Source of the DNA: Lachnospiraceae bacterium
GTDB lineage: Bacteria; Bacillota; Clostridia; Lachnospirales; Lachnospiraceae
Assembly (NCBI GenBank): GCA_024693135.1
Contig: JAILLN010000067.1
Coordinates: forward strand, 1 to 55,744
Direction: 5' to 3'
DNA length: 55,744 nt
Part shown: piece after piece, positions 18,464 through 26,827 of the stretch
Layout of the letters: every line of letters starts with the position of its first letter
Position numbering within the stretch: the stretch's first letter is position 1
Program-made: the position numbers and the translations under genes
Notes under the pieces: generated by a model
Told to the model about the DNA's origin: nothing
The model's database searches: none
Seen by the model: only the letters and a program-made list of their open reading frames with translations

Positions 18464-20086
18464 TTAATCTCCATCTTCCTCCCAGATGGGCCGCTTTCCA
18501 TAGCGCACCAGGCACTCCCCGATGCCCATGATCAGGAAAATGATGGGGGTACAGATGATCTGCTGATAGCAGAAGAAATTGTGGAGCATGTATCCCAGGA
18601 TACAGAGCACCGGAGCGGCTGCTTCCGGTATCTCCTGCACTTTTTTCGTAAAATGTACCATGGCGCTGATAAAGATGCCGATATATGCAATGCCCCCCAC
18701 CAGGCCTACGTTAATGATCGCCGTCATCCACTCATTATGGGCACAGGTCAGGATGGTATTTTCCCCCCATTTCTCCACCAGCTCCTGCCCATGGTAGAGA
18801 TAGGCCAGATTGAAGAACCCGTCCGGCCCTGCGCCAAAGAGCTTCCTCATGAAGTCGCAGTCAAAGAAGGTCTGCACCGTAATGATCCAGGAGGAACCCC
18901 TGTTGTTGCCCCAATAGGTATCAAAGACCAGATAGTTATGATCACTTTCCAGAGCCGTACCCGCAAATACGCCCTTCGTATTGAGCGTCACATATACCAC
19001 GATCAGAGCCGTGCCGGCACCGATCAGGCTGAGGACCACGGTCCGGATCCATTTCAACTTCGTAATGTCGATCTTACCGTTTTTATCCAGGAAATAAAAG
19101 GCAGCGTAAGCCAGGACAGAGATCAAAAGCATGAACCAGGTAAGATTTCCCTTTGACATCCCCATCATGGTTTCAGAAAGCTCCACAGCCCTGTCTGCAA
19201 AGATCGTCTGAAGAATGCCGATGAACTTCCAGCTGGCAAACATGATCACCAGTACCTCAAAGAACCTCTTCATCAGCCGGTTGTCCCGGAAAGAATAGCA
19301 GAAAAGACCCACCAGGATCGCAAAATATGCCGCAAAAGCGCTGTCCGAATTCTGGGTGATCATCGTCATGCAGGACAGGGCCACATAGATCCCTGCGGGC
19401 ACGCGGATCTGGGGCTTGTCATAATGCCAGTAGGCAAAGAGCCCAATGGGGAAGATGATCACCATATAGCTGGAAAACCAGGTTGCCTGGCCCAGGGTAG
19501 AAATGAAATTAATGATATATCCCTCATCGAGACCCACATACATCTGCATGGGATCCACCCTGAAGCGGTGAAGGATGCAGAGCAGGAAGACCACGGCAGA
19601 TACCGCAAGGTAGATCGTCAGACAGATCTCATCCCATCTCCAGAATCTGGAAGAGAAGTAATAAAGGAGGACAAAGGCGATCTGCGCGATCAGCCCCATA
19701 TACCATCCGTCATATCCGTAGAGAATGGTGTCCTTATACGGTGAAAACAGATAGGACAAAAGGCAGGCAATGGCATAGGCCAGCACGAACCGGTCCAGTA
19801 TGGTGGTTTTCTTGAAATCCCAGTACTCCTTCAGCTTATCCTTCCCGGCAAGATAGATCTGGTACCATACAAAAAGCCCAAGAAGCAGGATCAGGGCCAC
19901 AAGAGTCACCCAGCGGAAGAAATGCCACTTCGCATCCCCCATATTGTAGTATTTCTCTTCATAGTAAAGAGGATATATGGCGAACATGAAAAAAACATAT
20001 ACCGCAATAACCTCTTTCAGTAGTTTCTTAGGCAGGGGAGACTTTTCAGCTGCCACCTGGGCTCCCGACCGTTTCATTCTGCTCAT
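18464..20086 (-). CDS. O-antigen ligase / polymerase-type membrane protein
   Basis: A 540-residue polytopic membrane protein with about 11-12 hydrophobic segments and a large extracytoplasmic loop late in the chain (about 390-450, containing NNRGSSWIITVQTF and GPDGFFNLAYLYHGQ, followed by TCAHNEWMTAIINVG). The His in this loop and the overall layout match the Wzy/WaaL (O-antigen ligase-like) superfamily. In Gram-positive bacteria such proteins polymerise glycans or transfer them to lipid or protein acceptors. Which of these applies cannot be told from sequence. The long hydrophilic N-terminus (1-28) is cytoplasmic. Confidence 0.8.
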   Translation of the reverse strand: MSRMKRSGAQVAAEKSPLPKKLLKEVIAVYVFFMFAIYPLYYEEKYYNMGDAKWHFFRWVTLVALILLLGLFVWYQIYLAGKDKLKEYWDFKKTTILDRFVLAYAIACLLSYLFSPYKDTILYGYDGWYMGLIAQIAFVLLYYFSSRFWRWDEICLTIYLAVSAVVFLLCILHRFRVDPMQMYVGLDEGYIINFISTLGQATWFSSYMVIIFPIGLFAYWHYDKPQIRVPAGIYVALSCMTMITQNSDSAFAAYFAILVGLFCYSFRDNRLMKRFFEVLVIMFASWKFIGILQTIFADRAVELSETMMGMSKGNLTWFMLLISVLAYAAFYFLDKNGKIDITKLKWIRTVVLSLIGAGTALIVVYVTLNTKGVFAGTALESDHNYLVFDTYWGNNRGSSWIITVQTFFDCDFMRKLFGAGPDGFFNLAYLYHGQELVEKWGENTILTCAHNEWMTAIINVGLVGGIAYIGIFISAMVHFTKKVQEIPEAAAPVLCILGYMLHNFFCYQQIICTPIIFLIMGIGECLVRYGKRPIWEEDGD

Positions 20087-20137
20087 ATGCTCTCCTTTAT
20101 CAAATCATGATCTTTCCCTGAACAAGTTATTATACCC

Positions 20138-21091
20138 TTATCCGGACATTTTGTCGAGGAGACGCCGGACAAAGACCTCCGGGCTGTACTTTCCGGCCTT
20201 CTGCCTGCCGGAGGACGCGATTTCAGCCGCCCTTCCGCTTTCTCCCTTCAGCTCATGCCAAAGCCTTGCCAGCTCTTCCCCATCCTCATAGCGGACATAG
20301 TCCTCTCCCGGGATGAAACCCTCCGGCAGTCCTGCCCCGTCTGAAAATAAAAGCTTTCCGGACTCCATGGCAAAAAGGCTTGAGGTACCTGTCACATCGA
20401 ACCGCCTGACCGCAAAAGATTCCTCCGGCTGCAAGGAAGCACACAGCTCCTCTATTTTTTTCTGCTCTCTTACGATAACCTGGCATTTCAGCAGGCAGTC
20501 CGAAAGATAATATCTCCTGGAAGCCTTCATATCCTGGCCGGAAACCGAGCCGAAGTCGGATGCGATCTCCAGCATATCCAATGCTTCCGGGCTTATGCCT
20601 TTATAGATCACGTCTGCCCGGGGAGATACCGCCGCCGCATCCATGAGCCCCTCCAGGTACCTCCGGGTCGGAGCATCCAAAAAAGACCAGGTCCTGTCAA
20701 ATATGGCATTGCCCCTGATCCAGGGATCCCTCTCCTCCGGCAGGCTTACCGCTTCATAATACGCATTACCCGCTCCAAGCTTCTTAAGCTTCCTGATAAG
20801 AAACGCCTCGGTAGAAAAGGCCCATACCTCTCCCGAAAGGACAGCGGGATGAAAGAACATCGGCGCCACGCTGGCTGCGCTGAGGCAGGCATACCGGATC
20901 CCATGCTCTTTGCAGGACAGAGCGAGAGCCCGGTTAAATTCCAGGGAAAAAACCAGATCAGCCCCGCTGCTTTTAAGACATTCTGCCGCCTGCTCCCCGG
21001 TCACAAAGGCCGTGCTCACCGAATTCCGGACAAAGGCTTCTCCCAGTGCCTTATCACGGATGCCTCCTCCGGCAAGGATCAACGCCTTCAC
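20138..21091 (-). CDS. Glycosyltransferase-like protein (CgeB/GT-B type)
   Basis: A 317-residue protein using a GTG start at 21091 directly after the stop codon of the preceding gene, with GGAGGAG upstream. The N-terminal half has alternating strands and helices with no strong motif. The C-terminal part (about 225-315: VTGTSSLFAMESGKLLFSDG, then PGEDYVRYEDGEEL and a final Arg-rich helix) resembles the nucleotide-sugar-binding half of GT-B enzymes of the CgeB/spore-coat type. It is the only visible transferase in the heptose block, so it may transfer the heptose. Donor and acceptor are unknown. Confidence 0.6.
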   Translation of the reverse strand: MKALILAGGGIRDKALGEAFVRNSVSTAFVTGEQAAECLKSSGADLVFSLEFNRALALSCKEHGIRYACLSAASVAPMFFHPAVLSGEVWAFSTEAFLIRKLKKLGAGNAYYEAVSLPEERDPWIRGNAIFDRTWSFLDAPTRRYLEGLMDAAAVSPRADVIYKGISPEALDMLEIASDFGSVSGQDMKASRRYYLSDCLLKCQVIVREQKKIEELCASLQPEESFAVRRFDVTGTSSLFAMESGKLLFSDGAGLPEGFIPGEDYVRYEDGEELARLWHELKGESGRAAEIASSGRQKAGKYSPEVFVRRLLDKMSG

Positions 21092-22417
21092 TCAGAGCTC
21101 CTCCGCAAATTCCAGGAGAGAGGATACGATCCGGTCCGGCTTCCTGTATTCCAGCCTGGCACAGGCATCGCATTTATAATTTCCGATAAACACCGTCTGA
21201 AGCCCGGCTTCCCTTCCGCAGGCGATATCCGTGTAGGAATCCCCAACCATATAGGAATGCTCCAGGTCGATGCCGTACTTTTGACAGGCAGACCGGATTA
21301 AGCCGGCCTTCGGCTTCCTGCAGTCACAGCTTTGGATAAGGAAGCTCTCCTTCGTGCGCGGGCTCTCCTTCGGATAATGGGGACACATGAAGACCTCATC
21401 TATCCTGTCTTCCCCGTCCGGAGAAAGCCTCTGCCTCAGCTCGGCGTTTACCTCATAGAGCCTCCCCAAAGTCGTCTTGCCCTTAGCGGCGGCAGGCTGG
21501 TTTGTCACGATAAAGAGATAAAAGCCTTTCTCCCTCAATTTCCTGACCGCCTCACCGACTCCATCCAAAAGCTTCAGCTCCTCCCGGCTGAGCGGAGAGT
21601 CCAGCTGCTCCGTCTCTTCATTGAAGACGATCTCATTCAACACCCCGTCCCGGTCCAGGAATACCGCGGGCTTTTTGACATCAAACCGGTTTTTTGCGTA
21701 TTCGATGAATTCCCGGTAGGAATCCGGTGATCCGATCTCATAAAAACGGCGCTCAACCACAAGCCCTTCCAGGGCACCCTCCCTGGAAAGCCTGTGCTGA
21801 AGCTCGGAGAGATCAAAACGCTCTCCTTCAGGATAGGCTTCAAAAAGAGACCGCTCAAACACATTCACGCCGTAATCGATATACTGCATCTCCTTTACCG
21901 GCCGTGCTTTATCGTACAGCTTCAGCTTCCCCTCCTCATAGATGACATTGCTGGCATCAAATCGTCCCTGATTTTTAAGAAGGGTCATCAAGGCCTTTTT
22001 TCCTTCTTTCTTTGCCCGGGCGTACCGGTACATCACCTCCCGGTAATCGATGTCCATGAAGGAGTCTGCATAGGTAAGAAGAAAGTCCGGATCCAAAAGA
22101 GGCAGGGCCTTCCTTACGGCGCCTCCCGTACCCAGAAGCTCTCCTCCGGGGCTGTCTAAGGAATACTGGATCTCGACCCCAAGTAAAGAGCCGTCCCCAT
22201 AGGTTTCCTGGATCTGCCCCGAACGGTAGCCCGTGCAGAATACAAACCTCCTGAAGCCGGCCAGTCTCAGGAGAAGGAATTCATAATCAAAAAAAGGCCG
22301 TCCGCCCACGGGTACCAAGGGCTTGGGACAATCGGCCGTATATTCTCCCAGCCTCTTTCCCAGCCCGCCCATCATGACGACGACCTGTACATTTTCCGTC
22401 AGCTCCAATGCCTTCAT
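21092..22417 (-). CDS. Fused heptose-1-phosphate nucleotidyltransferase and heptose bisphosphate phosphatase
   Basis: A 441-residue two-domain enzyme starting at ATG 22417, overlapping the kinase gene by 4 bp. Residues 1-245 are a sugar-phosphate nucleotidyltransferase like HddC (VVVMMGGLGKRLGEYT, then CPKPLVPVGGRP); the loop reads GGLGKRL, not the usual G-x-G-T-R. Residues 250-441 are a GmhB-type HAD phosphatase: nucleophile and acid Asp255/Asp257 in FLDRDGVLNE, VTNQPAAAKG, a zinc loop with Cys345, His347, Cys364 and Cys366, then GDSYTD. The fusion couples dephosphorylation of heptose 1,7-bisphosphate with activation to the nucleotide sugar. GDP is assumed from the HddA context. Confidence 0.85.
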   Translation of the reverse strand: MKALELTENVQVVVMMGGLGKRLGEYTADCPKPLVPVGGRPFFDYEFLLLRLAGFRRFVFCTGYRSGQIQETYGDGSLLGVEIQYSLDSPGGELLGTGGAVRKALPLLDPDFLLTYADSFMDIDYREVMYRYARAKKEGKKALMTLLKNQGRFDASNVIYEEGKLKLYDKARPVKEMQYIDYGVNVFERSLFEAYPEGERFDLSELQHRLSREGALEGLVVERRFYEIGSPDSYREFIEYAKNRFDVKKPAVFLDRDGVLNEIVFNEETEQLDSPLSREELKLLDGVGEAVRKLREKGFYLFIVTNQPAAAKGKTTLGRLYEVNAELRQRLSPDGEDRIDEVFMCPHYPKESPRTKESFLIQSCDCRKPKAGLIRSACQKYGIDLEHSYMVGDSYTDIACGREAGLQTVFIGNYKCDACARLEYRKPDRIVSSLLEFAEEL

Positions 22418-23397
22418 GACGATATGATCCGGGCTCCCTCCCTGGAAAACCGGAAACGCACCTCCTCCATGTCTGTCTGAAGCATCGCCTTTCTGAGCTT
22501 CGATTTGTTTTCCGTGTAAAACATCAGGAATCCGCCCCCTCCGGCTCCGATCATCTTGCCGCCGAGAGCGCCGTTTTTCCTGGCATGGTCGTACCATTCA
22601 TCGATCTTCGGGCTGCTCATCCCACCGGAGCGTTTCTTTTTGTATTCCCAATGTACATTCAGGATGTCTGCAAAGGCTCTGAGGTCTCCCGCCTCAAAAG
22701 CCTTTCTGCTCTCCAGCCCCAGCTCCTTGACGTAATCCAGATTTTTCAGCATTTCCTCGTCGTCTTCCCTGCTTTTTTCGTCCTGTTCCTTAAGAATGGA
22801 GGACGCTGACCGGGAAAAGCCCGTGAAATAGAGCATCAGGTTGTCCTCAAGGTCACTCATGGTCTCCGCCGAAAGATTTAAGGGATCCACCCAGACATAG
22901 CCGTCCTTCCTGAATTCCATGCAGGTGATCCCTCCATAAGCCGCGATATACTGATCCTGCTTCCCGATGGGTTCCCCTAAGCGGACCATCTCGATCTCGC
23001 AGGCTTCCTCCGCCAGGGTACGGGTGCTTACGATATCCCCCTTATATTCATGCAGGGCCTTGAGCAATGCCGTGGTAAAGGTGCTGGAGGAGCCCAGCCC
23101 CGTCCCTGCTGGGATGTCCGCAATGGAGCAGATCTCCAGGCCGCAGTCGTCACTAATCCCCAAAAGCTTCATGGCCTCCCTCATGATGGGATGCCGGATA
23201 TCATCTATGGCCCGGATGTGCTCATATTCGGAATATTTTAATTTGATCTCCCGGTCGAAGGTTTTATGGAGAATGATATAGACATATTTATCGATGGCGG
23301 CAGAAATAAGAAAGCCCCCGCGCTTCTCATAATACGAGGGCAGGTCCGTGCCTCCTCCCCCCAGGGAGATCCTCAAAGGGCTGCGGGCAATGATCAT
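22414..23397 (-). CDS. hddA: D-glycero-alpha-D-manno-heptose 7-phosphate kinase (HddA-like)
   Basis: A 327-residue GHMP kinase. The N-terminus RSPLRISLGGGGTDLPSYY is the HddA-type substrate motif. The ATP loop PAGTGLGSSSTFTTAL spans 96-111, and the C-terminal GKMIGAGGGGFLMFY is present. HddA phosphorylates heptose 7-phosphate at C1 to the alpha-1,7-bisphosphate in the GDP-heptose branch, unlike HldE of the ADP-heptose branch. Four-base overlaps on both sides (transaldolase upstream, fused enzyme downstream) show tight coupling. Family members acting on fucose exist, but the neighbours argue for heptose. Confidence 0.85.
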   Translation of the reverse strand: MIIARSPLRISLGGGGTDLPSYYEKRGGFLISAAIDKYVYIILHKTFDREIKLKYSEYEHIRAIDDIRHPIMREAMKLLGISDDCGLEICSIADIPAGTGLGSSSTFTTALLKALHEYKGDIVSTRTLAEEACEIEMVRLGEPIGKQDQYIAAYGGITCMEFRKDGYVWVDPLNLSAETMSDLEDNLMLYFTGFSRSASSILKEQDEKSREDDEEMLKNLDYVKELGLESRKAFEAGDLRAFADILNVHWEYKKKRSGGMSSPKIDEWYDHARKNGALGGKMIGAGGGGFLMFYTENKSKLRKAMLQTDMEEVRFRFSREGARIISS

Positions 23398-24125
23398 GGC
23401 TTTTCTTCCTCCAATATATGAAATCCCAGAGCCTTCCCGTCCTCGTAAAACATTTTCACCGTATCCAGGGAATATTCCTCCAGATCCTTGCCCAGGGTCG
23501 TGATCTGGGAAAGCAGGTCAAAGGTCACCGTTATGATATCTGTCCCGGTGCGGTCGGCCTGGATGATATTGAAAAGCTCCCGGCTGGAGGCCCAAAGGGT
23601 TTTTGTCCCAGGCTTTTCATGAGCCATCCTGGAGGCTTCCTTCATGATGGGCTCCGCATCCACTCCGGCATTGGTGATCCTTCCCGCAAACAAAGATATG
23701 ATGTTTTCCGTGCCGGGACAGAGCGCATCCAATACGGCCTCGGTCTGGGAAAGGGTAAATACCGCCGTGATGTTAAGCTTCATTCCCTCCGATGAAAGCC
23801 TGCGGATCAGTCCGGCGCTGCTCTCTCTCCTGGTATTGGTAACCGGGATCTTCACAAAGACGTTGGAACCCATGGCAGAAAGCACCCTGGCTTCCTTCGC
23901 CATGGTATCGAATTCATCCGAAAAAACCTCAAACGAAATGGGCAGGTCTGGAAAAGCCTCCACGGCCTGCCTTGCAAAGCTCCGGTAATCCGCCACTCCG
24001 GCTTTTTTCATCAGGGTCGGATTCGTGGTGAAGCCCTTCACGATCCCCCTTTCATACTCCTTTTTCATTTCCCCGATATCTGCCCCGTCTGCGTAGACAG
24101 ATACCCTCAGATCCTCAACTCTCAC
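23394..24125 (-). CDS. Transaldolase-family enzyme in the heptose operon
   Basis: A 243-residue barrel of the transaldolase / fructose-6-phosphate aldolase family. TTNPTL (33-38), the Schiff-base lysine Lys92 in VFVKIPVTN, and SLFAGRITNAG are present. A transaldolase would make sedoheptulose 7-phosphate, the substrate of GmhA encoded just upstream, from fructose 6-phosphate and erythrose 4-phosphate. Its position between gmhA and hddA strongly suggests a dedicated supply step. The sequence cannot decide between transaldolase and aldolase activity. Confidence 0.82.
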   Translation of the reverse strand: MRVEDLRVSVYADGADIGEMKKEYERGIVKGFTTNPTLMKKAGVADYRSFARQAVEAFPDLPISFEVFSDEFDTMAKEARVLSAMGSNVFVKIPVTNTRRESSAGLIRRLSSEGMKLNITAVFTLSQTEAVLDALCPGTENIISLFAGRITNAGVDAEPIMKEASRMAHEKPGTKTLWASSRELFNIIQADRTGTDIITVTFDLLSQITTLGKDLEEYSLDTVKMFYEDGKALGFHILEEEKP

Positions 24126-24227
24126 GATTACGTCCTTCTAAAACAGTCATTACCAACAGTTTATGCCGCCGCCCTCCGCAGGGCAAGCATATTTTAAGCT
24201 TAAGCCGTTCTCTCGCCTGCGGCCCGG

Positions 24228-24788
24228 TCACAGCGCATTGACCAGGAGATGCCAGATGATGCCCTGCCAGCCCTCTGCATGGGGAGTGATCCGGCTTTCC
24301 GATACTACCGGAATGAGGATCAAGGCATCACTGTTTTTGCCGCTATATCCGCCGTCACGGGATACCACGGAGATGATGCGGCTCCCGGCTTCTTTTCCCA
24401 GCTTCAGCGCGTTCACAATATTCTGTGAAGTGTGCTCTGATCCCCCGCCCACGGAGAAGACCATGATCACATCCTTTGAAGAAATCCGGGAGGTCTTAAG
24501 CCACTCCGCAAAGGTGGTATCCCATCCTTCGTCATTTGTCCGGGCTGTCAGCTCTGATACATTGTCTGTGGGCGCATAAGACTCGATGCCTCCGATCTTG
24601 CGGAAGTCATTCACTGCGTGGGAAGCATTCGCGGCCGATCCGCCCACTCCCAGGATGAAAAGCCGCCCCCCTTTTTCTCTTAAATCCCGCAATATCTCTA
24701 CCGCCCTGCCGATCTCCTCCCGGGATACGGTCTCAAGGATCCGGCCGGTTTCTGAAAAATACGTATCGATATATTCCCTTGTCGTCAT
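24228..24788 (-). CDS. gmhA: Sedoheptulose 7-phosphate isomerase (GmhA-like)
   Basis: A 186-residue SIS-domain protein. The phosphosugar-binding GVGGSAANASH lies at 48-58 and FSVGGGSEHTSQN at 111-123. It isomerises sedoheptulose 7-phosphate to D-glycero-D-manno-heptose 7-phosphate. The start at 24788 has GGAGG eight to nine bases upstream and overlaps the epimerase stop by 4 bp (ATGA). A start 21 bp earlier lacks such a site. A 102-bp spacer with a small GCCCT/AGGGC hairpin separates it from the transaldolase gene. Confidence 0.87.
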   Translation of the reverse strand: MTTREYIDTYFSETGRILETVSREEIGRAVEILRDLREKGGRLFILGVGGSAANASHAVNDFRKIGGIESYAPTDNVSELTARTNDEGWDTTFAEWLKTSRISSKDVIMVFSVGGGSEHTSQNIVNALKLGKEAGSRIISVVSRDGGYSGKNSDALILIPVVSESRITPHAEGWQGIIWHLLVNAL

Positions 24789-25741
24789 TTCGCCGCCTCC
24801 AACAGCCATTCGTTCTCTTTGATATAGTCCACTGTCCGCTCCACTGCCTCACGGATCGTAAGCTTTGGCTTCCAGCCCAGGGAACGGATCTTTTGGGTAT
24901 CCAGGTAGATGAAGGGATTATCGCCCACCCATCCCCTGTCTCCGCCAGTATAGGCAAGCTCCGGGTCGTACCCCAGCCTTTCCGTGATCCATCCGATGGA
25001 ATCATTGACCTCACAATACTCATCCGTACCGAGATTAAATATATTGACCTTCTCCCGGCATTTCTCCGTGACGGTGAGGATGGCATCCAGGCAGTCTCCT
25101 ACGTACAGGTAGGATTTTTTCTGGTGGCCGTCGCCCAATACCTCCATTTTGTGCGGATCTGCCTTCAGCTTCCGGTAAAAATCAATGACATGGCCGTGGG
25201 GATACCTTTCCCCAAGGATGGACACGAACCGGAAGATATAGCCCTGGAAGCCGAAACCCTCTGCATAGGCTTCGATCAGGCCTTCGCATGCCATTTTGGA
25301 CGCGCCATACAGGGAGGTCTGTACCGGGATCGGTGCATCCTCCGGCGTCGGAATGACCTCCGCCTCGCCATAGATCGAACCCGTGGAGGAAAAGCCGATC
25401 CTCTTTATGCCGTTTGCCCTCATGGCTTCCAGCACCCGGTAGGTATTGATGGTATTCTGCTCCAGGTCCTTGCGCGGATGGGAAAGCCCCATCCGGACGT
25501 CTGCATTGGCCGCAAAGTGAAAAACAAAATCCGCACCCTTCATGGCCTGAGCCAGCTTGTCTTCCTCTTCGAGGGCGCCCTCCGCCAGAGTAAAGCTCCC
25601 GCTCTTCATGGCGTCCTCCAGGTACTCTCTGTGTCCTGTCACAAAATTATCATATACCGTGACCCTGTGTCCACACTGAAGCAGGCGGTCTGCCATATTG
25701 GATCCGATGAACCCGGCACCGCCTGTGACGAAATAATGCAT
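24785..25741 (-). CDS. NAD-dependent nucleotide-sugar epimerase/dehydratase (extended SDR)
   Basis: A 318-residue extended short-chain dehydrogenase. The Rossmann motif TGGAGFIG spans 6-13 and the catalytic Tyr145 and Lys149 are in YGASK, with SSTGSIYG upstream. The length and the GERYPHGHVIDFYRKL region are like UDP-glucose 4-epimerase relatives. It is the first gene of the heptose block, behind GGAGGAAG. It may modify GDP-heptose (epimerisation or 4,6-dehydration) or make UDP-galactose for Glf; sequence alone does not decide. Confidence 0.82.
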   Translation of the reverse strand: MHYFVTGGAGFIGSNMADRLLQCGHRVTVYDNFVTGHREYLEDAMKSGSFTLAEGALEEEDKLAQAMKGADFVFHFAANADVRMGLSHPRKDLEQNTINTYRVLEAMRANGIKRIGFSSTGSIYGEAEVIPTPEDAPIPVQTSLYGASKMACEGLIEAYAEGFGFQGYIFRFVSILGERYPHGHVIDFYRKLKADPHKMEVLGDGHQKKSYLYVGDCLDAILTVTEKCREKVNIFNLGTDEYCEVNDSIGWITERLGYDPELAYTGGDRGWVGDNPFIYLDTQKIRSLGWKPKLTIREAVERTVDYIKENEWLLEAAK

Positions 25742-25780
25742 CTTTCTTCCTCCGCCTCTTCCATTTCCGTTTCTGATACC

Positions 25781-25822
25781 AAAAAACAGTTATAGCCCCT
25801 CCTCGCTAACGAGAAGGGGCTT
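25781..25822 (-). terminator. Terminator hairpin after the flagellar chaperone gene
   Basis: A stem of GCCCCTTCTCG and CGAGGAGGGGC in the minus-strand RNA (25795-25820) is followed about 8 nt later by TTTTTT. It separates the flagellar block from the heptose block. No clear promoter is visible between it and the epimerase start, so some read-through may feed the sugar genes. Confidence 0.65.
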
Positions 25823-25834
25823 CCGTGTTTAATC

Positions 25835-26311
25835 TTATTTTTTCTTATCCAGAAAGAAGGAATCCACCTTATTGATCTTTCTCATATTGACCGCATAGGC
25901 ATTTGCGATCTTTACGGAGCTCCTGCCGGCCTTTACCTTTTTCCTCTGGTCTTCAAAAAAAAGATCCAAAGCTTTTTTATTCCGCTCCTCCAATGCCCTT
26001 ATCTTGACGGTCTTTTCGGTGATCCTGGAGATCTGCTCCTTCAGGGTCAGGATCTCCTCCCTGTATTGCTCCTTATGTTCCTTCAGCTCATCCCGGACCT
26101 TTTCATATACGGCCTCAAATCCATCGTCCAGCTGGTCCAGCTCCTGGGCGATCCGGCCCTTTGCATTCATGTTTGCATCCAGGGCTTCCATGTCCGGCTT
26201 CTCTTCCCTGATCAGCCTCATCAGCTCCTCATCCAGCTCCTCCGCCTCATTCAGGAGGCTGTATTTCTTATCCTGGCTTTCAATGAGCAGCCTTAAATAA
26301 TTTTCCGACAT
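25835..26311 (-). CDS. FliT/FlgN-like flagellar export chaperone (coiled coil)
   Basis: A 158-residue, almost wholly helical and highly charged protein (Glu/Lys-rich heptads through about 10-120) ending in KVDSFFLDKK. It lies immediately after fliS with no spacer. In Firmicutes the gene after fliS commonly encodes FliT, the chaperone of the FliD cap. No specific motif allows a firm assignment, so the call rests on position, size and helical character. Confidence 0.6.
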   Translation of the reverse strand: MSENYLRLLIESQDKKYSLLNEAEELDEELMRLIREEKPDMEALDANMNAKGRIAQELDQLDDGFEAVYEKVRDELKEHKEQYREEILTLKEQISRITEKTVKIRALEERNKKALDLFFEDQRKKVKAGRSSVKIANAYAVNMRKINKVDSFFLDKKK

Positions 26312-26704
26312 TTACGCCTGCTTTTCCATGGGCTGCTGTACAGCCTTCATGACTTCCTTCCAGGTATCTCTGAGGCTTCTCAGGTGCGTGACGCACTCGC
26401 CCAGGATCTCCTTATCCTTCGCGACATTGGCTTCCCTCAAGCGCCTCATGAGATAGTTGTAGATATTATCAAAATCCTTTGCCACTTCATATTTATGATC
26501 CAGAGTCATCTGGAATTCCCCGATGATCCGCTCGGCCTTCTGGATATTGGTGTTGGCCTTGGCGTAATCCTTGGCATCGATGGCCATGATCCCCATATTA
26601 CAAAACTTTATGCATCCATCATAGAGCATCAACGTCAATTCAGCGGGAGATGCTGTCAGGATCTTATTCCGATTGTACTGCTGATATGCATTTGCTGCTT
26701 TCAT
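26312..26704 (-). CDS. fliS: Flagellin export chaperone FliS
   Basis: A 130-residue helical protein starting MKAANAYQQYNRNKI. The FliS hallmark PAELTLMLYDGCIKF lies at about 19-33. It binds the C-terminal helices of flagellin before export. The start has a GGAGG-type site. It has its own sigma-A-type promoter and lies next to the FliT-like gene, with the FliD gene upstream. No flagellin gene is in the window. Confidence 0.93.
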   Translation of the reverse strand: MKAANAYQQYNRNKILTASPAELTLMLYDGCIKFCNMGIMAIDAKDYAKANTNIQKAERIIGEFQMTLDHKYEVAKDFDNIYNYLMRRLREANVAKDKEILGECVTHLRSLRDTWKEVMKAVQQPMEKQA

Positions 26705-26732
26705 GCTGTTTCCTCCATCTATGGATGTTATT

Positions 26733-26762
26733 ATTATAATATAAACGAATTACTTTTTACAA
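26733..26762 (-). promoter_or_regulatory. Sigma-A promoter for fliS
   Basis: Minus strand TTGTAA (26762-26757), 18-bp spacer, TATAAT (26738-26733), about 30 bp before ATG 26704. It lies after the fliD terminator, so fliS and the FliT-like gene can be transcribed separately from fliD. Confidence 0.65.
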
Positions 26763-26771
26763 TACATATAT

Positions 26772-26811
26772 CGGCCGCCCCCTCAAAAAACTGAAGGGGC
26801 GGCCGTAAAAA
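26772..26811 (-). terminator. Stem-loop terminator after fliD
   Basis: A perfect 10-bp GC-rich stem, CGGCCGCCCC and GGGGCGGCCG, lies about 20 bp after the fliD stop. The loop has a run of six T in the minus-strand RNA. The downstream flank lacks a long T tract, so termination may be partial. Confidence 0.6.
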
Positions 26812-26827
26812 GAATATTCTGTTTTTT

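Noticed and set aside
26768..26775. GCCGATAT on the minus strand before fliS as a sigma-28 -10 box
   Set aside because: It lies inside the flank of the terminator stem and no TAAA-like -35 exists at the right distance; the TATAAT promoter nearby explains fliS better.
26772..26805. The GC-rich palindrome after fliD as a mobile-element end
   Set aside because: It sits just after a stop codon and has the size and stem of a terminator; no other copy is seen in the window.
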